NCBI GenBank assembly: GCA_020161665.1
Contig: JAIUPA010000043.1
Span: 1 to 64,000, forward strand
DNA from: Pseudomonadota bacterium
Lineage (GTDB): Bacteria; Pseudomonadota; Alphaproteobacteria; Rhizobiales; Rhizobiaceae
Reading direction: 5' to 3'
Length of the DNA: 64,000 bases
Below, in pieces: positions 38,728 to 47,704 of the stretch. Under the pieces are notes generated by a model, which worked only from the letters and a program-made list of their open reading frames with translations, was not told the DNA's origin and ran no database searches. The position numbers were made by a program, and so were the translations under genes. The first letter of the stretch is position 1. Every line of letters starts with the position of its first letter.

Positions 38728-39354
38728 ATGGCGCATGCGTTTCGGGGTTACGCCAGTTTGGCGGGTGTGTTGTCGGCCTGCGTGGCGCTGTCGGCCTGCA
38801 CGGGCGGACCAACCTATGGCACCGACAAGACCGCGACCGAACAGCTCTTCTCTGACCTTGGCAACGCCGTTTCGGTCGCGCCGGATAAAAGCGGCCCGCG
38901 TCCGAAATACACGCCGCGCCCCGGTCTGGTAACGCCGCCGAAGGGCGCGACGCCGACGCTCGTGGCACCGCAGGCGTCGCTGGCCGACCGCGCGAACAAC
39001 CCGGGCTGGACGGAATCGCCGGAAGAAACGCGCAAGCGCCTTGTCGAAGAGGCCGACGCCAACGCCAACAATTCCGCTTACCGCTCGCCGCTGCTGGAAG
39101 GCCGCGGTCAGGCCGGTACGATGACGGAAGAAGAACGCTGGAACGCCTATCGTCAGGCCAAGAGCGAGGCAAGTCCCGCCGCTGGTCTGCAGCGCCGCCG
39201 CTATCTCTCGGACCCGCCGTCGGTTTACCGTCAGCCGACCGATGCCGCAGCGATCACCGATCTTGGCGAGCCGGAAGAAAAGAAGAAGAAGCGCCGCCTG
39301 AAGGAAGCCCAGAAGGACGGCCGGTCCTCCAGCTGGTGGAACCCCTTCCAGTAA
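38728..39354 (+). CDS. Predicted outer-membrane lipoprotein of unknown function
   Basis: 208 aa. A short positively charged start leads into the hydrophobic segment SLAGVLSACVALSAC with a lipobox (ALSAC; Cys at about residue 24), so lipidation is likely. The mature part is hydrophilic and Pro-, Lys- and Arg-rich (KYTPRPGLVTPPKGATPTLV, EERWNAYRQAKSEASPAAGL) and ends in a basic block EEKKKKRRLKEAQKD before SSSWWNPFQ. A GTG at 38722 has better spacing to the GGAAGG ribosome site than ATG 38728; either is possible. No family name comes to mind. A bidirectional terminator separates it from tadA. Confidence 0.78.
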   Translation: MAHAFRGYASLAGVLSACVALSACTGGPTYGTDKTATEQLFSDLGNAVSVAPDKSGPRPKYTPRPGLVTPPKGATPTLVAPQASLADRANNPGWTESPEETRKRLVEEADANANNSAYRSPLLEGRGQAGTMTEEERWNAYRQAKSEASPAAGLQRRRYLSDPPSVYRQPTDAAAITDLGEPEEKKKKRRLKEAQKDGRSSSWWNPFQ

Positions 39355-39373
39355 TAGCGATCAGACGATTTTT

Positions 39374-39404
39374 AAAAACCCGGAAGCCTCGCTTCCGGGT
39401 TTTA
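39374..39404. terminator. Bidirectional terminator between the lipoprotein gene and tadA
   Basis: AAAACCCGGAAGC-CTC-GCTTCCGGGTTTT is a perfect stem with A and T runs on both sides. It serves the convergent genes ending at 39354 and 39402 and overlaps the tadA stop codon. Confidence 0.85.
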
Positions 39405-39851
39405 TCGTTTCTCCCGGAAGAAGGTCGTGAGAATCTCGGCGGCTGCTGTTTCCGCAATGCCGGAATAGACTTCCGGCGCGTGGTGGCATGTGGGTTGCGC
39501 GTAAAAGCGCCCGCCGTGATCGACGCCGCCGCCTTTCGGGTCCTCCGCGCCGTAGTAAAGGCGGCGGATGCGGGCAAAGGAAATGGCCGCCGCGCACATG
39601 GCGCACGGCTCCAGCGTGACGTAGAGATCGGCCCCGTTCAGGCGTTCCTGCCCAAGAGCGGCACTGGCGGCGCGAATGGCCAGCACTTCGGCATGCGCCG
39701 TGACATCGGCAAGCTCGCGGGTGCGGTTGCCTTCACGCGCCACCACTTCACCCTCAACGACAATCACGGCCCCCACCGGCACTTCGCCGCGCGCCGCCGC
39801 TGCCCTGGCTTCTTCCAGTGCGATTGCCATGAAACGATTTGTGACGGTCAT
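39402..39851 (-). CDS. tadA: tRNA adenosine(34) deaminase TadA
   Basis: 149 aa with the cytidine/deoxycytidylate-deaminase zinc site: TAHAEVLAIRAASAALG supplies the His and catalytic Glu, and LEPCAMCAAAISFARIRRLY supplies the two Cys. The N-terminus FMAIALEEARAAAARGEVPV and NGADLYVTLEPC are typical of TadA rather than free-base deaminases. It converts A34 to inosine in tRNA-Arg(ACG). It is divergent from the rluB-like gene, with about 120 bases between. The first ATG of the frame is used and no better start is seen. Confidence 0.95.
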   Translation of the reverse strand: MTVTNRFMAIALEEARAAAARGEVPVGAVIVVEGEVVAREGNRTRELADVTAHAEVLAIRAASAALGQERLNGADLYVTLEPCAMCAAAISFARIRRLYYGAEDPKGGGVDHGGRFYAQPTCHHAPEVYSGIAETAAAEILTTFFREKR

Positions 39852-39973
39852 GCCAGAAACCCTCTTAACCCCGAACGTCTCACCTGATAGAGCAGTTTAC
39901 AAAAAAGTGCGATGCGGTTTCGGGAAAGGACGCTTCCGTCCGTGGTCCCACGCAGCTTCAGGCAAACGGGTAT

Positions 39974-42214
39974 ATGAGCTTCAACGACAAATCAGGTAAG
40001 CCGGGCGCGCGTCGTCCGGGCGGTAAGGCACCTTTCAAGGCTGGCGCATCGGGTGCTTCTGCCGGTGAAGGCAGGAAACCGGGCAAGCCCGCCTTTGGCA
40101 AGGGCGGCCCGAAAAAAGATGGCTTTGGCAAGCCCGCCTCTGGCAAGGACAGCTTCAAGAAGGGCGGCAAGCCCGGCTTTGCGAAGTCTGGCAAGGATCG
40201 CTTCGGCGACAAGCCCGCCCGCGACGACAAGCGCGAAACCTTTGCCAAGCGTGCGCCGAAGGCGGCACCCGCCGGGGCCGGGTCGGAAGCCCGTCTTTCC
40301 AACGAGCCGGAGCGCATTTCGAAGCTTCTGGCTCGTGCGGGCGTTGCCTCGCGTCGTGATGTCGAGCGCATGATCCTCGAAGGTCGCGTGAGCGTCAACG
40401 GCACCGTTTTGGAAACGCCGGTGCATCTCGCCACCTTTACCGATACGATTCTGGTTGATGGCAAGCAGGTGCGCGGCCCGGAACGCACGCGCTTGTGGCT
40501 CTACCACAAGCCCGCCGGTCTGGTGACCACCAATGCCGACCCGGAAGGCCGCCCGACGGTGTTCGACAACCTGCCGGACGAACTGCCCCGCGTGGTCTCC
40601 GTCGGTCGCCTCGACATCAATACCGAAGGCCTGCTGCTCTTGACCAATGATGGTGGTCTGGCCCGCGTGCTGGAACTGCCGAAGACCGGCTGGCTGCGCC
40701 GCTACCGCGTGCGCGTGCATGGGTCGGTCGATCAGGCGGAACTGGACAAGCTGAAGGAAGGCGTCGCCGTCGACGGTATCCTTTATGGCGGCATCGAAGC
40801 GACGCTGGATCGTGTTCAGGGCAGCAATCTCTGGATCACCATGTCCTTCCGCGAAGGCAAGAACCGCGAAGTGAAGAACGTGCTCGGATCGCTCGGCCTT
40901 GAGGTGAACCGCCTCATCCGCCTGTCCTATGGCCCGTTCCAGCTCGGTGATCTCGCTGAAGGTGCGGTGCTGGAAGTGCGTGGCCGCCTGCTGCGCGACC
41001 AGCTTGGTCCTCGCCTGATCGAAGAAGCCGGTGCCGATTTCGAAGCGCCGATCTATGGCCCGGCCGATCCGGAAGAGGCAGGCGAGACCGCCGCCGCCCC
41101 GGCCCCGGCCCGCAAGCCGGAACGCGCTGAGCGTGCCGAACGCGGCGAGCGCCCGGACCGTGCCGAAGGTAAGCCTTTCCGCAAGGATGCGCCGCGTGGC
41201 GAACGTTCCTTCGGTGACAAGCCGCGCCGTGGCGAAGCCGAGCCGGAAGCCGATACGCGCAAGCGCCCGCCCATGGGCTCCAACCGCGTGGTCAATGTCT
41301 GGCGCGCCCCCGGTGCCCGTCCGCTGGGTCCGGCCACGGCTGCCAAGGCCGCCAAGGCAGGCCGCCCGGCTCCCGAGCCGGAACGTCCGCAGCCCTCCAA
41401 GTTTGGCGAGCCGATCGAAATCCGCCGCTCCGGCGAGGACAATGAATGGATCAGCGCCAGCGAACCGGCGGCCCGCAAGCCGCGCGATGGTGGCAAATCC
41501 TTCGGTGACAAGCCCCGTGGCGAACGCTCCTTTGGCGACAAACCCCGTGGCGAGCGCTCCTTTGGTGACAAGCCGCGTGGTGATCGTCCGTTTGGGGATC
41601 GCAAGCCCTATGGCAACCGTGAGGGTGCGGAAGGTTCTGATCGTCCGCGTGGCGAGCGTTCGTTTGGCGATAAGCCCCGCGGCGAACGTTCCTTCGGCGA
41701 CAAGCCGCGTGGCGAACGTTCGTTTGGTGACAAGCCCCGTGGCGAGCGCTCCTTTGGTGACAAACCCCGTGGCGAGCGTTCCTTCGGTGACAAGCCCCGT
41801 GGCGAACGTTCCTTTGGCGACAAGCCGCGTGGCGAACGCTCGTTTGGTGATAAGCCGCGTGGGGATCGTCCGTTTGGGGATCGCAAGCCCTATGGCAACC
41901 GTGAGGGTGCGGAAGGTTCTGATCGTCCCCGTGGCGAACGTTCGTTTGGCGATAAGCCCCGTGGCGAGCGCTCCTTTGGTGACAAGCCCCGTGGCGAGCG
42001 TTCCTTCGATGACAAGCCGCGTGGTGAGCGTTCCTTTGGGGATCGCAAGCCGGGTGGTGGCAAGTCCTTCGGCGGCAAGCCGGGCGGTGGAAAATCGTTT
42101 GGCGGCAAGCCGGGCGGTGGCAGGCCCGGTGGCGGTAAACCCGGTGGCGGCAGGTCGTTTGGCGGTAAGCCCGGCGGTGGCAAGCCCGGTGGTCCTCGGG
42201 GTAATCGGGGGTAA
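39974..42214 (+). CDS. RsuA/RluB-family rRNA pseudouridine synthase with an exceptionally long repetitive tail
   Basis: 746 aa. A basic K/G-rich head (residues 1-105) precedes an S4 RNA-binding domain ([20 protein letters not shown]) and the synthase domain, with [20 protein letters not shown] and the catalytic Asp near residue 213 in [19 protein letters not shown], then [20 protein letters not shown]. From about residue 376 the protein is low-complexity: Ala/Pro/Arg text, then decapeptides [10 protein letters not shown] in tandem, and finally GGGK/GGKP repeats. RluB makes pseudouridine 2605 in 23S rRNA; members are usually about 250-350 aa. The rsmD start lies 6 bases after the stop, so the two are co-transcribed. 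Confidence 0.92.
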   Translation: MSFNDKSGKPGARRPGGKAPFKAGASGASAGEGRKPGKPAFGKGGPKKDGFGKPASGKDSFKKGGKPGFAKSGKDRFGDKPARDDKRETFAKRAPKAAPAGAGSEARLSNEPERISKLLARAGVASRRDVERMILEGRVSVNGTVLETPVHLATFTDTILVDGKQVRGPERTRLWLYHKPAGLVTTNADPEGRPTVFDNLPDELPRVVSVGRLDINTEGLLLLTNDGGLARVLELPKTGWLRRYRVRVHGSVDQAELDKLKEGVAVDGILYGGIEATLDRVQGSNLWITMSFREGKNREVKNVLGSLGLEVNRLIRLSYGPFQLGDLAEGAVLEVRGRLLRDQLGPRLIEEAGADFEAPIYGPADPEEAGETAAAPAPARKPERAERAERGERPDRAEGKPFRKDAPRGERSFGDKPRRGEAEPEADTRKRPPMGSNRVVNVWRAPGARPLGPATAAKAAKAGRPAPEPERPQPSKFGEPIEIRRSGEDNEWISASEPAARKPRDGGKSFGDKPRGERSFGDKPRGERSFGDKPRGDRPFGDRKPYGNREGAEGSDRPRGERSFGDKPRGERSFGDKPRGERSFGDKPRGERSFGDKPRGERSFGDKPRGERSFGDKPRGERSFGDKPRGDRPFGDRKPYGNREGAEGSDRPRGERSFGDKPRGERSFGDKPRGERSFDDKPRGERSFGDRKPGGGKSFGGKPGGGKSFGGKPGGGRPGGGKPGGGRSFGGKPGGGKPGGPRGNRG
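41491..42050 (+). repeat. 30-bp tandem repeat array coding for [10 protein letters not shown]
   Basis: The unit CGT-GGC-GAR-CGY-TCN-TTY-GGY-GAY-AAR-CCN encodes a charged decapeptide. By reading: two units, a 24-residue variant module ([20 protein letters not shown] plus DRPR), seven units, the same variant module again, then two exact units and two altered ones. The variant module is nearly identical at DNA level in both places, so a larger block was duplicated on top of the unit expansion. Silent third-position changes within units show they are not all brand new. Confidence 0.9.
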
Positions 42215-42220
42215 GGCGCG

Positions 42221-42781
42221 GTGCGGATTGTAGGAGGTGAATTCCGGGGTCGGCAGCTTGCCACACCGAAATCGAACGCCATCCGGCCGACCGTCGACCG
42301 GACGCGCGAAAGCCTGTTCAACATCCTCGCCCATGCCTATCCGGAGGCGCTGGACGGCACACGCATCATGGATGTGTTTGCCGGAACCGGCGCTGTCGGG
42401 CTGGAAGCCGTGTCGCGTGGTTGCCGTCAGGCGCTGTTTGTCGAAAACGGTGTCGAGGGTCGCGCACTTCTGTGGGAAAACATCGATGCGCTCGGTCTGC
42501 ATGGGCGCACCCGCATTCTCCGGCGCGATGCCACCCGTCTCGGAACGGTCAGCAATATCGATCCCTTCGATGTGATCTTTGCCGATCCGCCCTATGGCAA
42601 CGGCTTGGGCGAACAGGCGTTGAAGGCGGCGCATGAGGGCGGCTGGCTGGTGCCGGGTGCGCTGGTCATTCTCGAAGAACGCGCCGATATCGCTCCGCAG
42701 CTCATTCCCGTCTACGAATGGCTGGAAAGCCGAACCTTTGGCGATACGAAAATGCATTTCTATCGCTACAAGCCGGCCTGA
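42221..42781 (+). CDS. rsmD: 16S rRNA (guanine-966-N2)-methyltransferase RsmD
   Basis: 186 aa from a GTG start: MRIVGGEFRGRQLATPKSNA, then RPTVDRTRESLFNILAH, the SAM loop IMDVFAGTGAVGLEAVSRG, and the N6/N2-methyltransferase catalytic motif FADPPYGNG. RsmD methylates G966 in helix 31 of 16S rRNA. It begins 6 bases after the rluB-like stop and is probably translated from the same message; coupling of an rRNA pseudouridine synthase with RsmD is common in alphaproteobacteria. The patatin gene follows 15 bases later. Confidence 0.95.
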   Translation: MRIVGGEFRGRQLATPKSNAIRPTVDRTRESLFNILAHAYPEALDGTRIMDVFAGTGAVGLEAVSRGCRQALFVENGVEGRALLWENIDALGLHGRTRILRRDATRLGTVSNIDPFDVIFADPPYGNGLGEQALKAAHEGGWLVPGALVILEERADIAPQLIPVYEWLESRTFGDTKMHFYRYKPA

Positions 42782-42796
42782 CCGGCATGAGGACGC

Positions 42797-43669
42797 ATGG
42801 CTGAAGAAAAGCTTCCCGCACTGATTACGTCCTCATCGCCCCGCATCGGCCTCGCTCTTGGTGGCGGCGGCGCGCGTGGCCTGGCCCATATCCATGTTAT
42901 GGAAGTGCTGGACGAATTGGGGCTGAAGCCGGTGGCGATCAGCGGCGCATCGATTGGTGCGCTGATGGGGTCGGGCTATGCCGCCGGGATGAGCGGTCTT
43001 GACGTGCGCGACTACACCGTCGAAACGCTTGGCAACAGCAGCCAGGTGCTCGCCAAGATGTGGAGCATCCGCCCCACCTCGATGCGCGATGCGTTGGGCT
43101 TCCGCCTCGGCCAGTTTAATCTGGAACGCATTCTGGAAGCCTTTCTGCCCAGGCAGATCCCCGAGACCTTTGAAGAACTGCTCATTCCCTTCAGGACGGT
43201 GGCAACCGATTATTACGGCCAGTGCGCCACCTTGATCAGCGAGGGGCCGCTGCGCCGGGCCATTGCCGCCTCGGCAGCACTGCCCGCGCTTTTCATGCCG
43301 GTACGCGTCGATGGCCGCCCGATGATCGATGGCGGGGTGTTCGATCCCATTCCCTATGAGAGCCTGATGGACGAGGCCGATATTGTCATCGGCGTCGATG
43401 TGGTGGGCGGGCCGGAAGGCGACGGCACCCATATTCCGAACCGTCTGGACAGTCTCTTCGGGGCCAGCCAGTTGATGATGCAGGCCAATGTGGCGTTGAA
43501 ACTGAAAATCAGGCCGCCGCACGTGTTTTTGCGTCCGCCGGTCAATCGTTTCCGGGTTCTGGATTTCCTCAAGGTCAATGAGGTTCTGGAAGCGACACAA
43601 AGCGTGCGGGAAGACCTGAAAGTGCAGCTGGACCGCGCCCTTGAGGCCCACGCCAAACGCACCCATTGA
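42797..43669 (+). CDS. Patatin-like phospholipase (RssA-like)
   Basis: 290 aa. The oxyanion loop LALGGGGARGLAHIHVMEVL, the nucleophile elbow SGASIGALMGSGYAAG (Ser in GASIG), and the catalytic Asp in PMIDGGVFDPIPYE give a complete Ser-Asp dyad. The overall length and the AITASAAL-type region (RRAIAASAALPALFMPVRVD) place it with RssA/YchK-type bacterial patatins, acyl hydrolases of unknown natural substrate. There is no signal peptide, so it is cytosolic or membrane-associated. It follows rsmD closely and precedes tldE by 24 bases. Confidence 0.9.
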   Translation: MAEEKLPALITSSSPRIGLALGGGGARGLAHIHVMEVLDELGLKPVAISGASIGALMGSGYAAGMSGLDVRDYTVETLGNSSQVLAKMWSIRPTSMRDALGFRLGQFNLERILEAFLPRQIPETFEELLIPFRTVATDYYGQCATLISEGPLRRAIAASAALPALFMPVRVDGRPMIDGGVFDPIPYESLMDEADIVIGVDVVGGPEGDGTHIPNRLDSLFGASQLMMQANVALKLKIRPPHVFLRPPVNRFRVLDFLKVNEVLEATQSVREDLKVQLDRALEAHAKRTH

Positions 43670-43693
43670 AGGAAAGAAAGAGAAGGCGAGCCG

Positions 43694-45040
43694 ATGACCT
43701 CTGCGATTGAAACCGCATCCCTGACCGAGCGCGCCGCCGAACTGGTGGATCTGGCGCTGAAAGCCGGGGCCGACAAGGCCGATGCCGTGGTGGTGCGTTC
43801 GCGCTCCACCGGCGTTACCGTGCGTCTGGGCAAGGTGGAAGGCACAAGCGCTGCGGAAAATGACGACTTTTCGCTGCGCGTCTTTGTCGGCCAGAAGGTC
43901 GCGAGCGTTTCCGCCAATCCGGGCTTTGACCTCAAAGTGCTGGCCGAGCGTGCCGTCGCCATGGCGAAGGTTTCGCCGGAAGACCCGTTCGCGACGCTGG
44001 CCGATCCTGCGATGCTGGCCCGCGAACCGCTCGACCTCGATCTTTTCGACGCAACGGAAATTCCCGCAGCCGAACTGACAGCCGCAGCCCTTGAGGCGGA
44101 AGCCGCCGCTTTGGCCGTGAAGGGCGTGACAAACAGCGTCGGCGCCTCGGCAGGCTTTGGCATGGGCGGTCTGGTGCTGGTTACGTCGCACGGGTTCTCG
44201 GGTGCCTATACCGCCTCGCGCTTCAGCCGGTCGGCGAGCGCCATCGCGGGCGAGGGCACGGGTATGGAACGCGACAGCGATTTCGATTCCAGCCTGTGGT
44301 TTGCCGATCTGCGCAGCGCTGCCGATATTGGTCGTGAAGCGGGGGAGCGCGCCGTGCGCCGCCTCAATCCCGGTCGTCTCGATACGGCCTCGAATGTGAC
44401 CGTGGTGTTTGATCCGCGCGTGGCACGCGGCTTCGTCGGCCACATTGCCGGGGCCATCAATGGCGCGTCGGTCGCTCGCAAGACCTCCTTCCTGCGCGAT
44501 CGCATGGGCGAGCAGGTGCTGAAGGCGGGCCTGACGATCACCGACGATCCGCTGATCGTTCGTGGTTCCTCCTCGCGCCCCTTCGATGGTGAAGGTGTGC
44601 GCGGTGAAAAGCTGGCAATGATCGAAGATGGCGTGCTGAAGCACTGGTTCCTCTCCACCTCCACGGGCCGCGAACTGGGCCTGCCCACCAACGGGCGCGG
44701 CGTGCGTGGCGGCAATCAGGTTTCGCCCGCCTCCACCAATCTGGCGCTGGAACCGGGCGATATGTCGCGCGAAGACCTGATCCGCTCGGTCGGAAACGGT
44801 ATCTACATCACCGAACTGATCGGCCATGGTGTGGACATGCTGACGGGCGATTACAGCCGTGGCGCCAGCGGTTTCCGCATCGAAAACGGTGAACTGACCG
44901 GCCCGGTCACGGAATTCACCATCGCCTCCAACCTCAAGGACATGTTCATGCGTGTGACGCCCGCCAGCGATATTGATCGCTCCTTCGGCATTGCCGCGCC
45001 GACGCTGGCCATTGAGGGCATGACGGTCGCGGGGCGTTGA
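43694..45040 (+). CDS. pmbA: TldE/PmbA-type partner subunit of the TldD/E protease
   Basis: 448 aa, TldD/PmbA family. KADAVVVRSRSTGVTVRLGK, VFVGQKVASVSANPGFDLKV, GVTNSVGASAGFGMGGLVLV, and the C-terminal RGVRGGNQVSPASTNLALEP and YITELIGHGVDMLTGDYSRG are characteristic. It lacks the HExxxH metal motif found in TldD, which identifies it as TldE/PmbA. The complex degrades or matures small peptides (microcin, CcdA in enterics). The partner gene tldD is not in this window. The CysQ-like gene starts 2 bases after the stop, indicating coupling. Confidence 0.92.
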   Translation: MTSAIETASLTERAAELVDLALKAGADKADAVVVRSRSTGVTVRLGKVEGTSAAENDDFSLRVFVGQKVASVSANPGFDLKVLAERAVAMAKVSPEDPFATLADPAMLAREPLDLDLFDATEIPAAELTAAALEAEAAALAVKGVTNSVGASAGFGMGGLVLVTSHGFSGAYTASRFSRSASAIAGEGTGMERDSDFDSSLWFADLRSAADIGREAGERAVRRLNPGRLDTASNVTVVFDPRVARGFVGHIAGAINGASVARKTSFLRDRMGEQVLKAGLTITDDPLIVRGSSSRPFDGEGVRGEKLAMIEDGVLKHWFLSTSTGRELGLPTNGRGVRGGNQVSPASTNLALEPGDMSREDLIRSVGNGIYITELIGHGVDMLTGDYSRGASGFRIENGELTGPVTEFTIASNLKDMFMRVTPASDIDRSFGIAAPTLAIEGMTVAGR

Positions 45041-45042
45041 GC

Positions 45043-45861
45043 ATGGTCAAGGCTGAGGTCAAGGCAGCAAACCGCTGGGATGCGGATCTGGCGCTGCTGA
45101 TTTCGGCAGCGAAGGACGCCGGGGCCGCCGCCATGACCTATTTCCGCAAGGACCCGGAAGTCACCTGGAAGAATGGCGGTCGCTCGCCGGTGACGGAAGC
45201 CGATTTTGCCGCCAACCGCGTTCTGGCCGATCACCTTCGCCCGGCCCGCGAGACTTATGGCTGGCTGTCCGAGGAAAGCGATGACGACCCGGTGCGCCTG
45301 ACGCAGGAAACCCTCTTCGTCATCGATCCCATCGATGGCACGCGCGGCTTCATCGACGGCGCATCGAACTGGGTGGTCAGTGCCGCGATTGTCCATGCCG
45401 GACGCCCGGTCGCGGGCGTGCTGTATGCCCCGGTGCGCGATGAGCTCTATACGGCGGTAGCCGGGGGCACGGCGCACAAGAACGGCGTGGCGCTGTCCAT
45501 TGCCGATCCGCGCGCCGAAGGGCCGCTACGCATCTCCGGTGGCAAGGACCTGATGAAGCGCTTCGAGCCGGATTTTGCGGCAGGCATTGAACGCACCGCG
45601 CATGTGCCCTCGCTCGCCTATCGCATCGCCATGATCGCCGATGGTCGCATTGACGCGACGCTGGTCAAGCCGCATGCCCACGACTGGGATATCGCCGCTG
45701 CCGAGTTGATCCTTGAATGCGCAGGCGGCAGGCTTTGTGATTGCGAAGAAGCACCAGTGATTTATAACAGGGCCGATGTTTCGCATGGCTTCCTGATCGG
45801 AGCCGGAAATGCCGTGATACCGGGGCTCTTGCGGCATTTTTCCCCGGTTGGCGACAGTTGA
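45043..45861 (+). CDS. Inositol monophosphatase-family / CysQ-like 3'(2'),5'-bisphosphate nucleotidase
   Basis: 272 aa with the lithium-sensitive phosphatase metal sites: SPVTEADFAANRVLADHL, LFVIDPIDGTRGFIDGASNW, and HAHDWDIAAAELILECAGGR. The DPIDGTRGF form with Arg (not the Thr-Asn-Phe of IMPase) is typical of the CysQ-like alphaproteobacterial group. Likely substrates are PAP, inositol phosphates or another small phosphoester. ATG 45043 (MVKAEVKAANRWD) is preferred; TTG 45037 is less likely. It sits 2 bases after tldE and ahead of DUF4170-waaA-lpxK, an arrangement seen in other Rhizobiales. Confidence 0.9.
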   Translation: MVKAEVKAANRWDADLALLISAAKDAGAAAMTYFRKDPEVTWKNGGRSPVTEADFAANRVLADHLRPARETYGWLSEESDDDPVRLTQETLFVIDPIDGTRGFIDGASNWVVSAAIVHAGRPVAGVLYAPVRDELYTAVAGGTAHKNGVALSIADPRAEGPLRISGGKDLMKRFEPDFAAGIERTAHVPSLAYRIAMIADGRIDATLVKPHAHDWDIAAAELILECAGGRLCDCEEAPVIYNRADVSHGFLIGAGNAVIPGLLRHFSPVGDS

Positions 45862-45919
45862 CCTTTCGGCGGGAATCCCGCAGAGGAATAGCCGTGGTCT
45901 GTAATATGAGGGACGTGAA

Positions 45920-46147
45920 ATGACAGAGAACAAGGATAACAAACAGCTGTTGCATCTGGTTTTCGGGGGAGAACTGGAGCACCTTGAAGAAGTCACGTTC
46001 AAGGATTTGAACAAGCTCGATATCGTTGGTATTTTCCCGGATTATGCCAGCGCACTGGCTGCCTGGAAGTCCAAGGCACAGCAGACGGTCGACAACGCTC
46101 ATATGCGTTATTTCATCGTCCACATGCACAAGATGCTGACCCCTTGA
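45920..46147 (+). CDS. DUF4170 small protein upstream of waaA
   Basis: 75 aa, matching DUF4170: QLLHLVFGGELEHLEEVTFK, LDIVGIFPDYASALAAWKSK, and VDNAHMRYFIVHMHKMLTP. There is no signal peptide or membrane segment. The gene is consistently found next to waaA in alphaproteobacteria, which suggests but does not prove a part in lipid A/Kdo assembly or its regulation. ATG 45920 has GAGGGACGTG upstream. Between it and waaA lie about 240 bases with a 27-codon open frame discussed in the findings. Confidence 0.85.
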   Translation: MTENKDNKQLLHLVFGGELEHLEEVTFKDLNKLDIVGIFPDYASALAAWKSKAQQTVDNAHMRYFIVHMHKMLTP

Positions 46148-46387
46148 ACGGGTCATCGGGCGCGGCGGGAATTACGGGCCTGCCGCTCCATTTTCGACGC
46201 ATTCCGGAGGCATCAACGCCGTCTGCATGAAGCTGGCTTGCCATGACGAGGGAACCCTCAGGTCTCAGGCAATCCTCTCCCGGCAGTCGGGGGGAGAACG
46301 GAAGGACATGAACGTGCCAACAGCGTCGCATCTCGCCAATGCACGTCCGGTCGGGAGCCGGATCTGGGTTGTAACGGGAGCAAGCTC

Positions 46388-47704
46388 ATGACGATTAGCG
46401 CCGCTCGCATCGCGCTGTCGATTTACCGTGGCCTGGGCGTTGCCGCCTGGCCGCTGGCCTCGCCCTATTTGATGTGGCGGGCTGCCAAGGGCAAGGAAGA
46501 CCGCCGCCGCAAGGGCGAACGTTTCGGTCGTGCCAGTGCCGAGCGCCCGGCAGGGCCGCTGGTCTGGATTCATGCCGCCAGTGTCGGTGAAACGCTCTCC
46601 ATCATCGCGCTCATCCGCGAACTGCGACGCATGGATATTGCCGTGCTTTTGACGACCGGAACGGTGACCTCTGCCGCCGTGGCCGCCGAGCGTCTGGGGG
46701 ACGAGGTCATCCATCAATACGTGCCGCTCGACATGCCGCCTGCCATTCGCCGTTTTCTCGATCATTGGCAACCGGATGCCTCGATCACCGTGGAATCGGA
46801 AATCTGGCCCGCGACGATTGCCGAGCTGGAAGCGCGCCACATCGCGCAGATCCGCGTCAATGCGCGCCTTTCGGATCGCTCCTTCCAGCGCTGGAAGCGC
46901 TATCTCTCGGTCGGTGAATTCCTTTTTTCGAAGCTGTCTCTGGTCATCGCCCAGTCGGATGTCGATGCCGAACGCTTCCGCGATCTGGGTGCCTGGCCGG
47001 TCATGGTTTCGGGCAATCTGAAGGGCGACAGCGAGCCTTTGCCGGTCGATATGGATGAGTTGGCGCTCTACCGCCAGCAGATCGGTCGCCGCTGCACCTG
47101 GGCCGCCATTTCCACCTTTGACGGTGAGGAAAAGGCCGCCGCCATGGTGCATCGCGCGCTCAAGGCGCACAATGATCAGCTGACGATCATCGTTCCGCGC
47201 CATCCGAACCGGGGTGACGAGATCGAGACCATGCTGCAAGCCGGTGGCTTGAAGGTGGCGCGTCGCAGTCGCGGCGATGCCATCATGGAAGACACCGACA
47301 TTCTGCTGGGCGATACGATTGGCGAGATGGGGCTTTACCTGCGGCTGACCGAGCTTGCCTTTGTCGGGCGGTCGCTGACTGCGGAAGGCGGACAGAACCC
47401 CATGGAACCGGCGGCGATTGGCTGCGCGGTGCTGGCCGGGCCGAATGTCGAGAACTTCCGCGATGCCTACCAGAAACTGGTGCGCAATGGCGGCGCGCGC
47501 TTCGTCAAGGATGTCGAGGTGCTGGCGAAGGCCGTGCACTATCTGCTGACCAATGACCCGGCTCGCCTGCGCATGATCGATGCGGGGCTTGCCACGGTGC
47601 AGGATATGCGCGGCGCGCTGTCGGCCACCTTGCGCGGTCTCGACCCCTTCATCACGCCGCTGGCAATGAAGGCGCGGCTGGAGCCGCGCGCGGCGGCGCA
47701 ATGA
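46388..47704 (+). CDS. waaA: 3-deoxy-D-manno-octulosonic acid transferase
   Basis: 438 aa glycosyltransferase of the GT30 family. An N-terminal hydrophobic anchor (IALSIYRGLGVAAWPLASPY) is followed by the acceptor domain with the catalytic Glu in WIHAASVGETLSIIALIREL. Then come VESEIWPATIAELEARHI and, in the CMP-Kdo domain, MVSGNLKGDSEPL, VPRHPNRGDEI, and EGGQNPMEPAAIGCAVLAGP. It adds Kdo to lipid IVA at the inner membrane. GGGAG 7 bases before ATG 46388 decides the start. The last codons overlap lpxK by ATGA, so the two lipid A steps are coupled. Confidence 0.95.
   Translation: MTISAARIALSIYRGLGVAAWPLASPYLMWRAAKGKEDRRRKGERFGRASAERPAGPLVWIHAASVGETLSIIALIRELRRMDIAVLLTTGTVTSAAVAAERLGDEVIHQYVPLDMPPAIRRFLDHWQPDASITVESEIWPATIAELEARHIAQIRVNARLSDRSFQRWKRYLSVGEFLFSKLSLVIAQSDVDAERFRDLGAWPVMVSGNLKGDSEPLPVDMDELALYRQQIGRRCTWAAISTFDGEEKAAAMVHRALKAHNDQLTIIVPRHPNRGDEIETMLQAGGLKVARRSRGDAIMEDTDILLGDTIGEMGLYLRLTELAFVGRSLTAEGGQNPMEPAAIGCAVLAGPNVENFRDAYQKLVRNGGARFVKDVEVLAKAVHYLLTNDPARLRMIDAGLATVQDMRGALSATLRGLDPFITPLAMKARLEPRAAAQ

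Noticed and set aside
35678-39172. Very long open frame antisense to ileS (about 1160 codons), and similar long antisense frames over groEL (29960-31666), kup (52906-55266) and guaB (6134-7831)
   Set aside because: These mirror the GC-rich third-position bias of the true genes on the other strand, have odd compositions (His, Gly, Asp or Arg-rich) and no domain or ribosome site.
41491-42050. Regular 30-bp repeats that resemble a CRISPR array
   Set aside because: The units are contiguous with no unique spacers, lie in one reading frame and encode a decapeptide; no cas genes are present.
39992-42757. Open frame of about 920 codons antisense to the rluB-like gene and rsmD
   Set aside because: It is a shadow of the 30-bp coding repeats; its repetitive Thr/Ala-rich text has no known fold and no start signal.
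46308-46391. The WVVTGASS text in the 27-codon frame as the start of a short-chain dehydrogenase
   Set aside because: It stops directly after the glycine-rich start with no further SDR motifs in any frame; chance resemblance is likely.
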